Part shown: in pieces, positions 27,104-36,635 of the stretch
Position numbering within the stretch: the first letter of the stretch is position 1
Layout: the number at the start of each line of letters is the position of its first letter
Source: Saprospiraceae bacterium
Lineage (GTDB): Bacteria; Bacteroidota; Bacteroidia; Chitinophagales; Saprospiraceae
Length of the DNA: 38,922 nucleotides
Direction: 5' to 3'
NCBI GenBank assembly: GCA_020850225.1
Contig: JADZFD010000055.1
Location: 1 to 38,922 of the forward strand
Program-made: the position numbers and the translations under genes
The notes under the pieces: generated by a model
What the model was told of the DNA's origin: nothing
What the model saw: only the letters and a program-made list of their open reading frames with translations
Database searches by the model: none

Positions 27104-27141
27104 ACCAATTGCCTGCAAATGATTCGTACATAGTTTACAAT

Positions 27142-29601
27142 CTACTTCTGCATAGTATTATTATTGTTCATACCGCCCTGATTATCACCTCCTTGTTTTA
27201 AATCAGAGTTTTTAACTTTGGATGTACGTTCTTTAAAATCGACACTACCAAACTTATACCGGACATTGATACCAAATGAACGGAACGGTATGCCAAAAGA
27301 AGTAGACTGACGGATAGCTTCGGTTTCTATATTTGACTTAAAATATTTATTGGCGTTAAATGGTTCTATTAATGTAACACCAAGGCTCCAGTCTTTAAAC
27401 TCTTTTCGAACACCCATACCATAGATGGTGAATGCCGGATTGTCTCCTTGAATTGTACGTACCGGTGAACGGAAGAATCCAAAAAAGTCCGCCTTAAATG
27501 TACCGGTAATTTTCACTTCACCATTCAAAAACAAATTGTATTCATAGCTCTTACGTTCTTCCGTCATTCCATTGATAAGCCCTTTCGCATGGTAGGTAGC
27601 CAGATTTCCTCCTGTACGCAGGGTGATGAGATTAATCGTTTTGGTAATGAAAGTGTTTAGTCCTACGGAATTGTTGGTACCAATATTCTCATATGTTGTT
27701 ACAGAGAGTTGGTTTTCGTCAAGTGACAATATTTGCTCAATGATACCATCCGTTTTCTTATAAAACAAAGAAGAAAAAGTAGAAATTCCCTTAAATGTAA
27801 AATTATATCCCAACTCTACCTGCTGGACAATCTCCGGATTCAACATAGGGTTTCCTATTGTTCGGTTTACAAAATCCTGATTATTGTTGAATGGGTTGAT
27901 ATACATCAGACTCGGCCGTTGTATTCGCTTGCTGTACCCGAGTTTTAGCGTCCGGAAGCCGGAAAAAGTTCTGCTTATAGCCAAATTGGGAAGTATATTA
28001 TCATATTTTATATTATCAAAATTTAATTCTGTAGCTTTGTCAAAACTTCCGTGAATGTCGGTTTGTTCATAGCGCACACCTGTAATAAGTGAGTATTTTC
28101 TTGCTATCAGAAAATTAAGCGAGGTATATCCGGCATATACATTTTGAAAATAATTAAAATTTTCTGTCAATGGTGTATATCCGGTGTTGATGTCAAATGC
28201 CTGAGAGTTGTAGTCACTGACAATGTTTCTCATGATCATTTTGGCACCTGTTTCGAGTTTGATCGCTTTAGTAAATGGATGTACGTAATCAGCCTGTATG
28301 GTTATTTCGTCATTGTCTCCGTCATTATTCAGTACAGTATTCCTGTTAAGCAGGCTAAAGTCGTGCGTTTCCAGAAGATTATAGTCCTGATTCTGGTTGT
28401 CCTTCATATACTGAACTCCTACGCTGATTTCCTGTCCTTCTCTCTCTGAAAATTTATGTGTATAATCCGTATTCCAGTCAAAGCCTCCGAAGAAATTATC
28501 GACTTTATTTGATCTGACAAAATTGTCCATAAGACCCTGTTGACTGATTTGTCCGCGTGTAGTTCCGTCCATATCCATACCAAATCCTCTGTATGTAAAT
28601 GTACTATTGATACTGTTATACCCGTTAAAATCATAAAAAGCACTTACCGAACCATTGCCTCCCAACCTGGATGAATTCTGAGTCCCCAACTGTAGAATTG
28701 TACCACCTGTCACTTTGTCAATCCTGGTAAAATCATTGGTTCCTTCAGCCGGTACTGAGTAAAATACGGCAGCTCCTGAACTCAATCCAAATCTTCCCTT
28801 TCCAACATTGAGATTGGCAAACAAACTGTTTTGCCGATTGCCAATAGAAGCATTAATACTTCCTGCTACGCCTTCTACATTTTGCTTTTTGGTGATAATA
28901 TTGATTATTCCGCCACTTCCTTCAGCATCGTATTTAGCTGACGGCGACGTGATGACCTCAACACTTTTAATCTGATCTGCCGGAAACATTTTCAGTGCAT
29001 CGGCTACATTGCTTGAAAACATACCGGATGGTTTACCATTTATCAGAATACGTACATTCTGTGAGCCTCTCAGAGATACATTGCCATTGAGATCTACGGA
29101 TAGCATGGGCACTTTTCGCAATACATCCGTTGCATCACCTCCGGCAATGGATGCATCATTTTCAGCATTGAATACAAGTTTATCCGCCCGATTTTCGACT
29201 AAAGCCCGGTTTTCCTTTATTTCTACCTCAGTGAGCATATTGGTTGAAGGCGATAGAACTATGGTACCCAGATGGATGTCAGGATTTTTCAGGGTAGTTT
29301 CAAAGGTAATCTTTTTTTCAGGATAACCTACATAGGAAATGTATAAATCAAAGCTGCCATTACTGACGTCAGTAAATTTAAAATACCCTTTGTCATCAGA
29401 TAGTACACCATTCAGTGCTATGGAACTTCCTTTCTTCTTTAGTGCAATACTGGAAAAACTAAGCGCTTCATTAGTTATGGAATCAGCTATCAGACCTTCT
29501 ACCTTACCTTTTATTACCGGACCTTTATTACCTCCAAATGGAAACTGTGCCTGAAGCTGAAAGCCAATAATGACCAGAATAATGCTTAAATATGTTTTCA
29601 T
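27142..29601 (-). CDS. TonB-dependent outer-membrane receptor with carboxypeptidase-regulatory-like domain
   Basis: An 819-residue protein with a signal peptide (MKTYLSIILVIIGFQLQAQ), an N-terminal CarboxypepD_reg-like beta-sandwich (about 30-120, GKVEGLIADSITNEALSFSS), a plug domain (about 125-240, including ATDVLRKVPMLSVDLNGNVS, VRILINGKPSG and IKSVEVITSPSAKYDAEGSGGIINIITKK across its length) and a C-terminal OMP_b-brl_3-type barrel. It is an importer or binding receptor powered by TonB; the substrate cannot be told. No SusD-like partner is adjacent, so a polysaccharide locus is not indicated. Residues after 795 are Asn/Gly/Lys-rich and disordered (QGGDNQGGMNNNNTMQK). It faces the DUF6909-like gene across a 217-base gap. 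Confidence 0.88.
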   Translation of the reverse strand: MKTYLSIILVIIGFQLQAQFPFGGNKGPVIKGKVEGLIADSITNEALSFSSIALKKKGSSIALNGVLSDDKGYFKFTDVSNGSFDLYISYVGYPEKKITFETTLKNPDIHLGTIVLSPSTNMLTEVEIKENRALVENRADKLVFNAENDASIAGGDATDVLRKVPMLSVDLNGNVSLRGSQNVRILINGKPSGMFSSNVADALKMFPADQIKSVEVITSPSAKYDAEGSGGIINIITKKQNVEGVAGSINASIGNRQNSLFANLNVGKGRFGLSSGAAVFYSVPAEGTNDFTRIDKVTGGTILQLGTQNSSRLGGNGSVSAFYDFNGYNSINSTFTYRGFGMDMDGTTRGQISQQGLMDNFVRSNKVDNFFGGFDWNTDYTHKFSEREGQEISVGVQYMKDNQNQDYNLLETHDFSLLNRNTVLNNDGDNDEITIQADYVHPFTKAIKLETGAKMIMRNIVSDYNSQAFDINTGYTPLTENFNYFQNVYAGYTSLNFLIARKYSLITGVRYEQTDIHGSFDKATELNFDNIKYDNILPNLAISRTFSGFRTLKLGYSKRIQRPSLMYINPFNNNQDFVNRTIGNPMLNPEIVQQVELGYNFTFKGISTFSSLFYKKTDGIIEQILSLDENQLSVTTYENIGTNNSVGLNTFITKTINLITLRTGGNLATYHAKGLINGMTEERKSYEYNLFLNGEVKITGTFKADFFGFFRSPVRTIQGDNPAFTIYGMGVRKEFKDWSLGVTLIEPFNANKYFKSNIETEAIRQSTSFGIPFRSFGINVRYKFGSVDFKERTSKVKNSDLKQGGDNQGGMNNNNTMQK

Positions 29602-29817
29602 AAAATATTGTGATAATTAGTTTAGCATCAAAATAATGACAAAAGTGTGACTAAAGTTATTACTTATCATCAAAATTTAGATAAATACCATAAATAAGCA
29701 GATAAACGAACAAATCCTTTATTAAAACATCAGACATCCGATATCAATCTTAATTATATAGGAATAAATTGTAAATAAATTACGACCTTTGCGGCTCTTA
29801 ACCTTTTTTTGAGTTTT

Positions 29818-31512
29818 ATGACGTTACAGACTCCTTTGGAATACCGAACACAGGCACAAATATCGAGAGCAGCTATACAACGGCTGTATGTATCGATGAG
29901 GCACCTTATTCAGAGAGGCGGATACAAACCCTTGGGTGTTTCCGGCGAATCCATGATTGAAGCCATGTTGTCATTACGGCCCGAAATTTATGGATTAATA
30001 GCAGATGAGGAAAAAATCGAGCTGGACGGACTATTGTACATTTTCCAAAGACTACCTTTGGGCATTGAAGAATGCAGGTATATCAAACTCATATCACGGG
30101 AAGGGTTCAACCATTCCAACTTTGAAAAACATGTACCTCCACGTCGAAAACGGGATTGCTACAGGGTTGATGAAGAGCAGTATTTTATTGAAATGACGCG
30201 CGGTGGCAGTGATATTTATGACATCCTTACCCATCTTACATTTCTGTACATAGAAGCAGAAAAAATACGTAAAAACAGTCTCGATATCAAGGGTAGAAAA
30301 AACCGTTCGTGGCTGATGCTCGAAAAGTTGGTTCACGACATGGATAACGGCCTTGAAATTAATATAGAAAGTGGATTTACCTATCTCAATACTATTCTCG
30401 GCCGTACTTATGATCAGGTTCAGACAGCATATGAAAAATTTGATAAGTCTGAAGGTGTAAATAATCTGTTTAAAATTGTGTATGCTTTAGGCAGATTGAG
30501 TATGGATGAATATTTGTCTGACCTCGACAGAGAGATAACTTTCAGTCCTGCATTACGTGAGAGTCTCGGACACCACGTTTATGGTGAAAAATGGGCTAAC
30601 AATATCAAACAGGTCCTTTGGAATAACAAATTATTTGACAGACCCGTACACATCATTTCTGCCAATCTGCACAGTGTCATGAATACGCTGTATGCCAGAT
30701 GCGCCCTGAGTAATTCCGTAAAATATATCAATCTCGAACAATATGCTGAATTGTTAAGTCAGGGTGAAAACCAGGATTTACGGGATCAGGTACACGAATA
30801 TGCCCTGGAAAACGGTATGTATGAAATATCCAATACTAAGGGTACCAATATCGGCGTACAGGTTTTTGACACGGCCAAACTCAATCCGGACTTGTTGCCG
30901 GAAGGATTGAATTTCTTAAAAAAGGATAAAGATTCATGTCCGGTCATTATAGTTATGGACTATGCTTTCGGTGAGCAGGCATACGAAACTATGGATGAAT
31001 TGTTAAAGCCATTTATCGTAGGCGACAAAAGGTTTCCCATGCATATAGCATCCGTAAATATCATGGGTAAGGCGGGGATCCTGGAAGGTAACAAAGGCGA
31101 TATTATGATACCTACAGCACATGTTTTTGAAGGAACTGCAGATAATTATCCGTTTGTCAATGCACTTTCATCCGACAATTTTGCTAACTCCGGGTTAGGT
31201 GTTTACGAAGGAACCATGATTAGCGTATTAGGTACATCATTGCAAAATAAGGATATCCTAACGTATTTTTTAAAATCTTCATGGAAAGCTATCGGACTGG
31301 AGATGGAAGGTGCTCATTATCAGAAAGCCATTCAGTCTGCTTCGAAAATCAGAAAAAGTATATCCGAAAATGTTGTACTGCGATATGCATATTATGCATC
31401 CGATAATCCGTTGGAAACAGGTGGAACACTGGCATCGGGCAGTCTGGGACTGGATGGTGTAAAACCTACATATCTGATTACCAAAGAAATTCTTAAAGGT
31501 TGTTTTATTTAA
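29818..31512 (+). CDS. DUF6909-like protein with nucleoside-phosphorylase-like C-terminus
   Basis: A 564-residue soluble protein with no signal peptide. The ATG at 29818 is preferred to the upstream TTG at 29809. The N-terminal half is helical (AQISRAAIQRLYVSMRHLIQ, then RRKRDCYRVDEEQYFIEMT). The C-terminal half has GKAGILEGNKGDIMIPTAHV, FEGTADNYPFVNAL and AIGLEMEGAHYQKAI, a layout like nucleoside phosphorylases where phosphate- and base-contact loops and the ME pair lie in this order. I recall similar full-length Bacteroidota proteins under DUF6909. The reaction is unknown. No neighbour helps; the next gene starts 26 bases downstream and may be cotranscribed. Confidence 0.65.
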   Translation: MTLQTPLEYRTQAQISRAAIQRLYVSMRHLIQRGGYKPLGVSGESMIEAMLSLRPEIYGLIADEEKIELDGLLYIFQRLPLGIEECRYIKLISREGFNHSNFEKHVPPRRKRDCYRVDEEQYFIEMTRGGSDIYDILTHLTFLYIEAEKIRKNSLDIKGRKNRSWLMLEKLVHDMDNGLEINIESGFTYLNTILGRTYDQVQTAYEKFDKSEGVNNLFKIVYALGRLSMDEYLSDLDREITFSPALRESLGHHVYGEKWANNIKQVLWNNKLFDRPVHIISANLHSVMNTLYARCALSNSVKYINLEQYAELLSQGENQDLRDQVHEYALENGMYEISNTKGTNIGVQVFDTAKLNPDLLPEGLNFLKKDKDSCPVIIVMDYAFGEQAYETMDELLKPFIVGDKRFPMHIASVNIMGKAGILEGNKGDIMIPTAHVFEGTADNYPFVNALSSDNFANSGLGVYEGTMISVLGTSLQNKDILTYFLKSSWKAIGLEMEGAHYQKAIQSASKIRKSISENVVLRYAYYASDNPLETGGTLASGSLGLDGVKPTYLITKEILKGCFI

Positions 31513-31538
31513 TTTTTTTCATATTTAAATCTATAGTA

Positions 31539-32396
31539 ATGAAACTTAATTTATTTTTACTTGCCTGTTTATTAACGTTTTCTACAGGTTTATTTGCTCA
31601 ACATGACCATGAGAAGATGAAACTCGAAATGGAAATAGACAGTGTTATGAATGATACATCTATTACTAAATCCTGTTGTGCCAAAAAGATGATGGATGGT
31701 CATTGCAAAAGCAGCAACTGTTCTAAATGTACCAGCAAGTGTTCAGACTCAAAAATGAGCTGTTGTAAAAATATTAATGAAAACAAATGCAGTACTTCAG
31801 GAAGTTGCTGTGGTACAAAATACAAAAATATAATATCCTTCGGTGGAAAATACTTTTTCAGTCCGTTGGGCAATACCAGAACGCTTCTTGCCGACAATGG
31901 TTTTATACTCGATGAAGAAGCATTGGAGTTTCAGGTCAGACTGTATAACCTTCCAAAGGTATTTTATTACCAGCAATTAGGAACACTGGACAAAGGCAGA
32001 TATTCCTCAGTCATCGGAATTGGTGTTAAAGAGGATCTAAGATGGAATATTATCAAGAACTCACCTTTCTTCTTTACACCTTACATTGAGTTGGGAGCAG
32101 GATATTACAGAATGAATTTAGTAAAGGGTATTAATGGAAACTCCATCACCTCTGTATTGAATTCAAGCGTTGAAACCAATTATGCTGAAAATTTTGTTAT
32201 TACAGGTGACATAGGCGTAGATCTGGGTGTTGGTTTTAAATTAGACAGAACCAGACTTAGTATTCTTGTCAATGGTGGATATTTAACCAATGTACCTTCA
32301 GAGTGGAGACTGGCAGGTTCACTGGCATTCAAAGAGAAAATTAATATGTCGAGCCCTTATGTCGGAGCTACAATACGACTCGAAGCTGCCCGTTAA
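31539..32396 (+). CDS. Outer-membrane barrel protein with Cys-rich N-terminal segment
   Basis: A 285-residue protein with a signal peptide (MKLNLFLLACLLTFSTGLFAQ). The ATG at 31539 starts it; in-frame codons upstream would lengthen the signal uselessly. After QHDHEKMK the segment from about residue 44 to 92 holds 11 Cys in 48 residues, in CC, CxxC and CSxC arrangements. From residue about 100 to the end the chain has a glycine- and aromatic-rich strand pattern (FFFTPYIELGAGYYRM, GVDLGVGFKLDR, SPYVGATIRLEAAR) like small outer-membrane barrels. The Cys segment probably binds metal or forms disulfides. Function is unknown. It ends at a strong terminator. Confidence 0.72.
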   Translation: MKLNLFLLACLLTFSTGLFAQHDHEKMKLEMEIDSVMNDTSITKSCCAKKMMDGHCKSSNCSKCTSKCSDSKMSCCKNINENKCSTSGSCCGTKYKNIISFGGKYFFSPLGNTRTLLADNGFILDEEALEFQVRLYNLPKVFYYQQLGTLDKGRYSSVIGIGVKEDLRWNIIKNSPFFFTPYIELGAGYYRMNLVKGINGNSITSVLNSSVETNYAENFVITGDIGVDLGVGFKLDRTRLSILVNGGYLTNVPSEWRLAGSLAFKEKINMSSPYVGATIRLEAAR

Positions 32397-32421
32397 TAAT
32401 TAAGTTCTACCTATAAATATA

Positions 32422-32453
32422 AAAAAAAGCCGGAGTAATTTCCGGCTTTTTTT
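32422..32453 (+). terminator. Intrinsic terminator after the Cys-rich barrel gene
   Basis: AAAAAAAGCCGGA (32422-32434) pairs with TCCGGCTTTTTTT (32441-32453) over a 6-base loop, ending in a run of seven Ts, 26 bases after the stop. A textbook rho-independent terminator. Confidence 0.88.
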
Positions 32454-32545
32454 ATTGTAACAATCTCAGGTAAAGTTTGATACAGGATTAATATAATAAT
32501 CTGATACATTAACCGTTTGATGGCGAATTAGTATATTATGAATCA

Positions 32546-33545
32546 ATGAAAAACCCAGCGTTAATTGACTTGTACAGCGATTATCTACTTACAAGTTTTG
32601 GATTAAGTTCGGCTGTTGGAATGTCCAAAATGTTGGATGGTGCATACAGCCATGATCAAATCAGCAGGTTTTTAGCTCAGACATCAATGACACAATCAGA
32701 TTTCCGGAAAGCCATCAAACCAATAAGTCAGGCGTATTGAACAAGTTGAAGGAGTAATTGCAGTAGATGATTTTATCATTGATAAACCCCATTCTACTGA
32801 AAATGATATCATCTGTTATCACTATGATCATAAGATAGGAAGGAATGTTAAAGGTATCAATGTGATTAGTTTTTTTGTATCACACGGATTTGGGTAAGAG
32901 TCAAAGCATAGAACTTCCTGTATCCTATGAGATAGTAAGCAAACCTGTAAAGTACAAGGATCCTGTAACCAATATGGACAAACGGCGAAGCGAGGTAACC
33001 AAAAACGAACTGGTCAGAGCACGACTAAAGATTTTGGCACATAAAAACCGCATTAAGTTTTCCACCGTGTTATAGGATACATGGTATTCTTCCAATGATA
33101 ATTTTGAGTTTGTACACAAAGACTTAAAGAAGTATTTTGTAGGAGCGCTCAAAAGCAACCGTTTAGTTGCCTTGAGCAAAAGTGAAATGCTTGAAGGTAA
33201 ATTTCAATCAGTGAGTGCTATTAGTATCGAGCCACACAGTCGAATAGAAGTATGGATAAAAGGACTGGATTTTCCGGTATACTTAACCTAACAAATTTTT
33301 ACAAACAAAGATAAATCTACTGGTGAACTCTATTTGGTAAGCAATCACGATAAATATAGCTATGAGCAGCAAATAACGATCTATCAAAAACTGTACAAAC
33401 CATTTTGAGCTCATAGGTAAGGATGTACTTGAAAGCAATGCAAGCAGCCTATAAAGAGTTGCAAAGTCTCAAACCCAAAGCCAAACTTGTGATAATGAAA
33501 ATTGTCAGGTTAAAGCATTCCATAATGTGCCGAACCAAAATATAA
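32546..33545 (+). pseudogene. Decayed IS701/IS4-type DDE transposase
   Basis: Pieces of one transposase survive in several frames. They are an N-terminal MKNPALIDLYSDYLLTSFGL (32546-32740), a -1/+1 shifted EGVIAVDDFIIDKPHSTEND, then KSQSIELPVSYEIVSKPVKY to KNRIKFSTVL (32875 on), and DTWYSSNDNFEFVHKDLKKY after an in-frame TAG at 33073. Another in-frame TAA follows PVYLT near 33290. The first catalytic Asp (VDD) and second (DTWY) are still legible. The stretch with the catalytic Glu, which should follow IYQK, is missing: the frame passes straight to NHFELIGKD. No clear terminal inverted repeats were found. It is dead and cannot move itself. It sits between the barrel gene and the M23 peptidase. 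Confidence 0.85.
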
Positions 33546-33624
33546 ATACCCGTTGTGAACCAATAATAGTAAAAACTGTTCAGAAACTATTACGTTAAAG
33601 ATTTCATTCAAACCTGTTGTCCTT

Positions 33625-35349
33625 TTGCTAAAGATTTTTTTGAGGGTAGTTTTCTTATTAATGATATCGCTTCCGGTAACAAACGGTCAGTTGAATCATC
33701 AGATACGTGCACATTTTGACTTTGAAAGCCCTGTTAAACATGATTATAAATTATCCGGTAATTTCTGTGAACTGCGCAATTCACACTTTCATGGCGGACT
33801 GGACATCAAGCAATCCGGAACAGGAAAAGACACCATATTCAGTATAGGTGACGGATATATCTCACGCATCCGCATTTCGCCGGACGGATATGGACAGGCT
33901 CTGTATATAGATCATCCTGCCAGTGGACTAACATCTGTGTATGCACATCTGGACGGATTTAGCAGTACAATTGACAATTACATCCGCCAATATCAGTTCT
34001 TAAATGAATCCTATGATACAGACCTGCATTTGAGTGCTGAAATATTTCCTGTTCGTAAAGGAGAATTCGTCGGTTTAATGGGTAATACCGGGCACTCCTT
34101 CGGCAAACATCTGCATTTTGAATTGAGGGAAACGGCTACTGATAAAGTACTTAATCCATATTTGATGGGTTTTGGCATTTCCGACAACATACCGCCTACA
34201 TTGTTGAAATTACAAATACACGGTCTCGACAGTCAATTGCATAAAGTATGGGAAAAACCGGTTAACCTGTCACCATATCATGCAGAAACCATAGAATTAT
34301 CCGGAATTGTGTCTGTTCCTGCTTCCCGAGCCGGTATATCTCTTAATGCTTATGACCGTACCAACGGTAGTGCTAACAGGCAAGGGTTGTACGCTATCAG
34401 ATTGTATGTCAACGACACACTTGTTTATAGTTCTGTCATGGACAAATTACCTGCCGAACAATCCCGTTATATTAAAGGTTTTGTTGATTACGGAGCAAAA
34501 CTCAAAAATCAGGGTATGTATTATCTGTGCTACAGATATCCGGGAAATGATGTGTCCCTTATTCAGCATGAACGGAATGGTATCATAGACATAACAACGG
34601 GTGACACTAAGAATGTTGTCCTTGAAGTTGAGGATTTCGCAGGTAATGCCCGAAAGATTAAATTGCAGATTCAGAGATCTGATACGGAAAAAAAACCAGT
34701 AGAACCACCTGTCAGCGCAACACTGATTGAAGTACACCAAAATGCAGATGTTGTAATAAAAAACCTGAACGTCAGTTTCAGAAAAAACTCATTATTCCGT
34801 AATATATACTTAGAACTGGATACCGTGATTCAGACCAACAAAAATACATTATACAGGATTCACAAAAGGGATGAACCCATTAAAACTCCTTTAAAAATCG
34901 GAATAACACCGGATATAACCATTCCTGACAGGCTATTCGACAAAGCCATCATCATCCGTGAAGGTTCAGATACCCGATGGAATTGCGGAGGTAGCTGGAA
35001 TGGCAGACAGCTGGAAACTACAATCAGCGAATTCGGTAACTATACGCTGGGATTTGATACCATTCCGCCAAGGATCAAACCTATCAGTTTCCTGCAAAAA
35101 GCTGGTAAGTTCAACCAATTCAGATTTAGTATCGCCGATAATTTGCCTGTTTTAAAAAATGGATATACGAATGCCATGCATATCAAAGTGTGGATAGATG
35201 ACACCTTCCATATTTGTCCCTTTGATGCTAAATCACAAACCCTGACCATACCTTTAAGAAATTTGGAAAAAGGTAAACACAACCTGACCATTGAGGTAAA
35301 AGACCATAGTCAGAATACTGCTTATTTTAATTCTGAATTTTACAGGTAA
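33625..35349 (+). CDS. M23 family metallopeptidase (peptidoglycan endopeptidase-like)
   Basis: A 574-residue exported protein with signal peptide LKIFLRVVFLLMISLPVTNG. Residues 50-170 are an M23/LytM domain: HFHGGLD supplies zinc ligands H56 and D60, and GKHLHFELR supplies the catalytic H162 and ligand H164. M23 enzymes cut peptide cross-links in peptidoglycan. The remaining 400 residues are beta-rich, with Ig-like modules (DNIPPTLLKLQIHG, DTIPPRIKPISF). The start is a TTG at 33625, because an ATG at 33661 would leave only half a signal. The frame runs open for 60 bases upstream into the decayed transposase zone, so the original start or promoter may have been lost. Confidence 0.9.
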   Translation: MLKIFLRVVFLLMISLPVTNGQLNHQIRAHFDFESPVKHDYKLSGNFCELRNSHFHGGLDIKQSGTGKDTIFSIGDGYISRIRISPDGYGQALYIDHPASGLTSVYAHLDGFSSTIDNYIRQYQFLNESYDTDLHLSAEIFPVRKGEFVGLMGNTGHSFGKHLHFELRETATDKVLNPYLMGFGISDNIPPTLLKLQIHGLDSQLHKVWEKPVNLSPYHAETIELSGIVSVPASRAGISLNAYDRTNGSANRQGLYAIRLYVNDTLVYSSVMDKLPAEQSRYIKGFVDYGAKLKNQGMYYLCYRYPGNDVSLIQHERNGIIDITTGDTKNVVLEVEDFAGNARKIKLQIQRSDTEKKPVEPPVSATLIEVHQNADVVIKNLNVSFRKNSLFRNIYLELDTVIQTNKNTLYRIHKRDEPIKTPLKIGITPDITIPDRLFDKAIIIREGSDTRWNCGGSWNGRQLETTISEFGNYTLGFDTIPPRIKPISFLQKAGKFNQFRFSIADNLPVLKNGYTNAMHIKVWIDDTFHICPFDAKSQTLTIPLRNLEKGKHNLTIEVKDHSQNTAYFNSEFYR

Positions 35350-35356
35350 TAAATCC

Positions 35357-35409
35357 ATTTTAACCTGGCAGTTTGATAACTTGCTATCTTTTATGTTTCA
35401 GGTTAAAAT
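35357..35409 (+). terminator. Long-loop hairpin after the M23 gene, weak terminator
   Basis: ATTTTAACCTG (35357-35367) pairs perfectly with CAGGTTAAAAT (35399-35409) around a 31-base loop that has its own small GATA/TATC stem. No T run follows, so termination is uncertain; it could instead be an mRNA structure ahead of dnaX. Confidence 0.35.
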
Positions 35410-35441
35410 ATACGGATCAAAAAATATTCATTATTTTATAT

Positions 35442-35449
35442 TATCTTTG
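35442..35449 (+). promoter_or_regulatory. Candidate -7 box (TATCTTTG) for dnaX
   Basis: A perfect TAnnTTTG lies 28 bases before the ATG at 35478. There is no TTG at the right distance, so the -33 element is missing or degenerate. Confidence 0.4.
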
Positions 35450-35477
35450 CACATTCAAAAATGTATGACTCTTAGTG

Positions 35478-36635
35478 ATGAGTAATTTTATCGTTTCAGC
35501 ACGTAAGTACAGACCCCAGTCCTTTGATGATGTAATCGGTCAGGATCACATTGCCAGAACACTGAAGAATGCGCTTCAATCAGGGCAGCTGGCACATGCA
35601 TTTTTATTTACCGGACCCAGAGGTGTCGGTAAAACTACATGCGCCCGTATACTTGCCAAGGTAATCAATTGCGAAAACCCTGAAAACAAAGTTACTGCTT
35701 GCAATACCTGCTCATCCTGTACTTCTTTCAATGACAATGCTTCCTTCAATATATTCGAACTGGATGCGGCTTCCAATAACTCAGTGGATGACATTCGGGC
35801 ATTGACGGAACAGGTAAGATATGCACCACAGGCAGGCAAGTACAAAGTTTACATCATAGACGAGGTACACATGTTGTCATCAGCAGCATTCAATGCCTTT
35901 CTGAAAACACTTGAGGAGCCACCAGCACACGCTATTTTCATCCTTGCTACAACCGAAAAACATAAAATCATACCAACTATTCTATCGCGCTGTCAGGTAT
36001 TTGACTTCAAGCGTATCCAAGCTGCAGATGTAGTGGTACAGTTAGAAAAAATTTGTCAGAAAGAAAATATTCAGGCAGAAAAGGAAGCCCTTCACATGAT
36101 AGCTACTAAAGCAGACGGTGCTATGCGGGATGCTTTGACTATTTTTGACAAAATACACAGTTCATCAGCAAACGGTATTATTACCTATAAGGACGTCATA
36201 GCCAACCTGAACATCCTGGATTACGATTATTTTTTCAGGATTACTGACGCCTGTTTGAGAGAAGATATAACAGAGATTCTGCTTACGCTCGATGAAATTA
36301 TCAAACTGGGCTTCGATCCGGAAATATTTGTCATAGGTATGGCTGAACATTTTCGGGATTTACTGATAGCCAAAGTACCTGCAACATTACATATACTTGA
36401 ATTAAGTGAAGAACTAAAAATCAGGTATAATAATCAGGCACTACTGGCACCTACCTCCTTTTTATTGTCAGGGCTGAACATCCTTAATCAGTGTGATATC
36501 GATCTCGCCAGAGCTAAAAACAAAAGATTACAGGTCGAACTGGCACTGACAAAACTTGCATATATCAACAAAGCAATTGAAGTCAGTATATTTGATAATT
36601 CAGCAGCACACGAAAAAAAAAAACTGACAGTCTGA
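35478..36635 (+). CDS. dnaX: DNA polymerase III clamp loader subunit gamma (zero-frame dnaX product)
   Basis: A 385-residue clamp-loader ATPase. Walker A GPRGVGKTT (46-54), zinc Cys C65, C75, C78 and C81, DEVH (128-131) and SRC with the arginine finger (170-172) are intact, as are domains II and III. Gamma/tau opens the sliding clamp and links the polymerases to the replisome. The preceding GTG is in frame but the ATG at 35478 is better. The frame stops at TGA 36633-36635, just after a run of 11 A at 36613-36623. The rest of a normal tau protein continues in the -1 frame, so this stop either yields a genuine gamma or reflects a homopolymer error. Confidence 0.95.
   Translation: MSNFIVSARKYRPQSFDDVIGQDHIARTLKNALQSGQLAHAFLFTGPRGVGKTTCARILAKVINCENPENKVTACNTCSSCTSFNDNASFNIFELDAASNNSVDDIRALTEQVRYAPQAGKYKVYIIDEVHMLSSAAFNAFLKTLEEPPAHAIFILATTEKHKIIPTILSRCQVFDFKRIQAADVVVQLEKICQKENIQAEKEALHMIATKADGAMRDALTIFDKIHSSSANGIITYKDVIANLNILDYDYFFRITDACLREDITEILLTLDEIIKLGFDPEIFVIGMAEHFRDLLIAKVPATLHILELSEELKIRYNNQALLAPTSFLLSGLNILNQCDIDLARAKNKRLQVELALTKLAYINKAIEVSIFDNSAAHEKKKLTV
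36613..36623 (+). promoter_or_regulatory. A11 slippery run in dnaX, candidate programmed frameshift
   Basis: Zero-frame codons are GAA AAA AAA AAA CTG ACA GTC TGA. Adding one A in the run (12 A) by transcriptional slippage, or a ribosomal -1 shift on A AAA AAA, joins the -1 frame (K K K T D S L N V), which has no stop until 37237. Poly-A slippage in dnaX is known from E. coli and Thermus. No strong stimulatory stem or Shine-Dalgarno box was seen around it. Confidence 0.7.

Noticed and set aside
27142-29601. SusC/SusD polysaccharide utilisation locus
   Set aside because: The receptor is of the OMP_b-brl_3 type and there is no SusD-like lipoprotein or glycoside hydrolase next to it.
32460-33600. 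Terminal inverted repeats around the transposase remnant
   Set aside because: Short TTAA-type matches were seen near both ends, but nothing long enough to call an IS boundary.
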